Positions 7,401 through 7,513 of a DNA stretch of 7,513 bases are shown piece by piece (the first letter of the stretch is position 1; the number at the start of each line of letters is the position of its first letter). The DNA lies in assembly GCA_035294325.1 (NCBI GenBank), contig DATGLE010000237.1, positions 1 through 7,513 on the forward strand. The letters are read 5' to 3'. Under the pieces are notes generated by a model. The model had not been told where the DNA came from and searched no databases. It saw nothing but the letters and a program-made list of their open reading frames with translations. Source of the stretch: DATGLE01 sp035294325 (GTDB taxonomy: Bacteria > Chloroflexota > Ktedonobacteria > Ktedonobacterales > Ktedonobacteraceae). A program made the position numbers and the translations under genes.

Positions 7401-7513
7401 GACAGCGAACTCTCCGGCATGACGCCGGGCACAAACGAGGAACGCTACGCGGCTCTGGCGCAGGCGACAATGCGCCTGGCGCAAAACTGGCTCGGCGGCG
7501 AGGAAGAGAACGA
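4443..7513 (+). CDS. HerA/VirB4-like P-loop ATPase (DUF87 type), 3' end outside window
   Basis: An uninterrupted frame gives 1023 residues and continues past the right edge. Members of this superfamily are hexameric motors that move DNA: HerA with NurA in end resection, VirB4/TraC in conjugation, and HerA-type ATPases in several phage-defence systems. Walker A is GVTGSGKT at 395-402 (K401). Walker B is LLVIEEAHR at 640-648, with E644 and E645 in place of the usual DE. A strand typical of this subfamily (ILEMENIGNDDEK) lies at 597-609. AEQIPSKL (689-696) followed by NTNLKIVHR (703-711) fits the sensor and arginine-finger region. Residues 1-380 form an N-terminal domain broken by a Gln/Ser/Thr-rich linker (217-241). 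Residues 750-1023 are mostly helical and carry CLHCPAKC (C961, C964, C968), a likely metal site. No membrane segment or signal peptide is seen. The ATG at 4443 has only a weak site (GAGTGAG); the GTG at 4428 is a less likely start. The precise function is unknown. Confidence 0.95.
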   Translation, partial: MIPGFDIESLNKLGKLIAELERFHLEGAAPGDFAVADLLDDEEQSFFAVRGLADFWSESSVVDFAQHMTDLVIGAHNQRQADLTMVMLGTPRELSIFISLGNTDTARAILEGIFPGIILEPVPTSQLVERLRACCLIKGLLTGIPSRNLRNEQGQKIADPQRQQDQPLLERVIRGMHGASWAYIVQAHPRPRSKVIEDRMKSIDLLTQITSRSRVQWQSTQQESQQFTTTSSGGQTQTYSGDLVNYRAQYLIRLLERDLERIDQAAATGQWIVRTCFGAAQAHDARRLASLLLGTLAGTDSRPEPLRASLCQPNGLPLEAFSTFLTSAEVATLIQFPREEVPGYTIQDYVRFDVDFRAPEDMTLPLGHIQQNGRDMPGTFNISLDALAKHAVVIGVTGSGKTTTVMGLLDRVIEAGKSFLVIEPAKTEYRALRSALAPRSELRVYTLGNETVAPFRLNPFEFETDDEPGSVSLLTHIDFLKAVFNAAFILYAPMPHVLEEALHEVYEDKGWDIASGINRRVQDWSQRHRYPIFPTLTDLYRKVEVVTERLGYHDEVERNVKAGLKARIGSLRIGSKGLMLDTARGIPMQDLLSKPTILEMENIGNDDEKTFLMGLFLAKLYEYRRLQAATGQQPAGLQNLLVIEEAHRLLQNTSTYVDVESANPRAQAIEVFTNMLSEMRAYGQGVLVAEQIPSKLAPDVLKNTNLKIVHRLIAYDDRRSIGHTMNLNDEQQTYLGILTPGMAAVYAEGADHAYLVRMENYKRRLAPLIDAQLKFISREYASVAPFQAIPDLTEYDLPRTPSGGPDPLTYQTAGKLLDAESCRWLWAQLLLRMLSSPAHVYETLVRFSDLIEAEMPHLPPGEHDAILRMLMVRGSMQFMHERGAQFGWSYARVEELRVPLTRGLLGLLHGYDLARTSTDLDPEELMSRVQQAVAKASQPLDEFTDSYERFMQRRQGPFTGCLHCPAKCLYRAEVHTLLSSRDQQWLDSELSGMTPGTNEERYAALAQATMRLAQNWLGGEEEN

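Overview
The window looks like bacterial DNA, fairly GC-rich, with four substantial protein genes. All four are chromosomal-type genes, and no rRNA, tRNA, CRISPR array, transposase or phage gene is visible. The eight- to ten-pass membrane sensor module carrying an FPSPADIGY signature (minus-strand gene) and the style of the HerA-like ATPase suggest a Chloroflexota organism, perhaps Ktedonobacteria. This taxonomic call is an inference from protein style, not a database match. The first base falls exactly on a perfect 54-base hairpin and the last gene runs off the right edge, so this may be a complete short assembly contig.

Layout: bases 1-104 hold a perfect inverted repeat (24-base arms), a degenerate third copy of its arm, and a ribosome binding site. 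Two overlapping plus-strand genes follow. The first (105-1607) is an adenylate-forming (ANL superfamily, phenylacetate-CoA-ligase-like) protein with an altered phosphate-binding loop. The second (1565-2449) is a multi-pass membrane protein carrying the YD and GxGD motifs of presenilin-type intramembrane aspartyl proteases. They overlap by 43 bases and are probably translationally coupled. A convergent minus-strand gene (4143 down to 2437) meets the protease gene tail to tail with a 13-base overlap, and a small hairpin covers both stop codons. It encodes a membrane sensor-like protein with a HAMP-like region but no recognisable output domain.

The roughly 300-base divergent intergenic region (4144-4442) is unusually structured. 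It holds three successive stem-loops on the plus strand, the last a long one followed by five T's, upstream of the right-hand gene. That gene (4443 to beyond 7513) encodes a HerA/VirB4-type P-loop ATPase of more than 1023 residues, with Walker A and Walker B motifs and a C-terminal CxxCxxxC cluster. It has no stop in the window, so a caller that requires a stop would miss it.

How the genes cooperate is not established. The adenylating enzyme and the protease are the only pair whose arrangement argues for a joint role. The ATPase has its own upstream region and probably belongs to a separate unit whose partners (for example a nuclease, as in HerA-NurA pairs) would lie to the right of the window.
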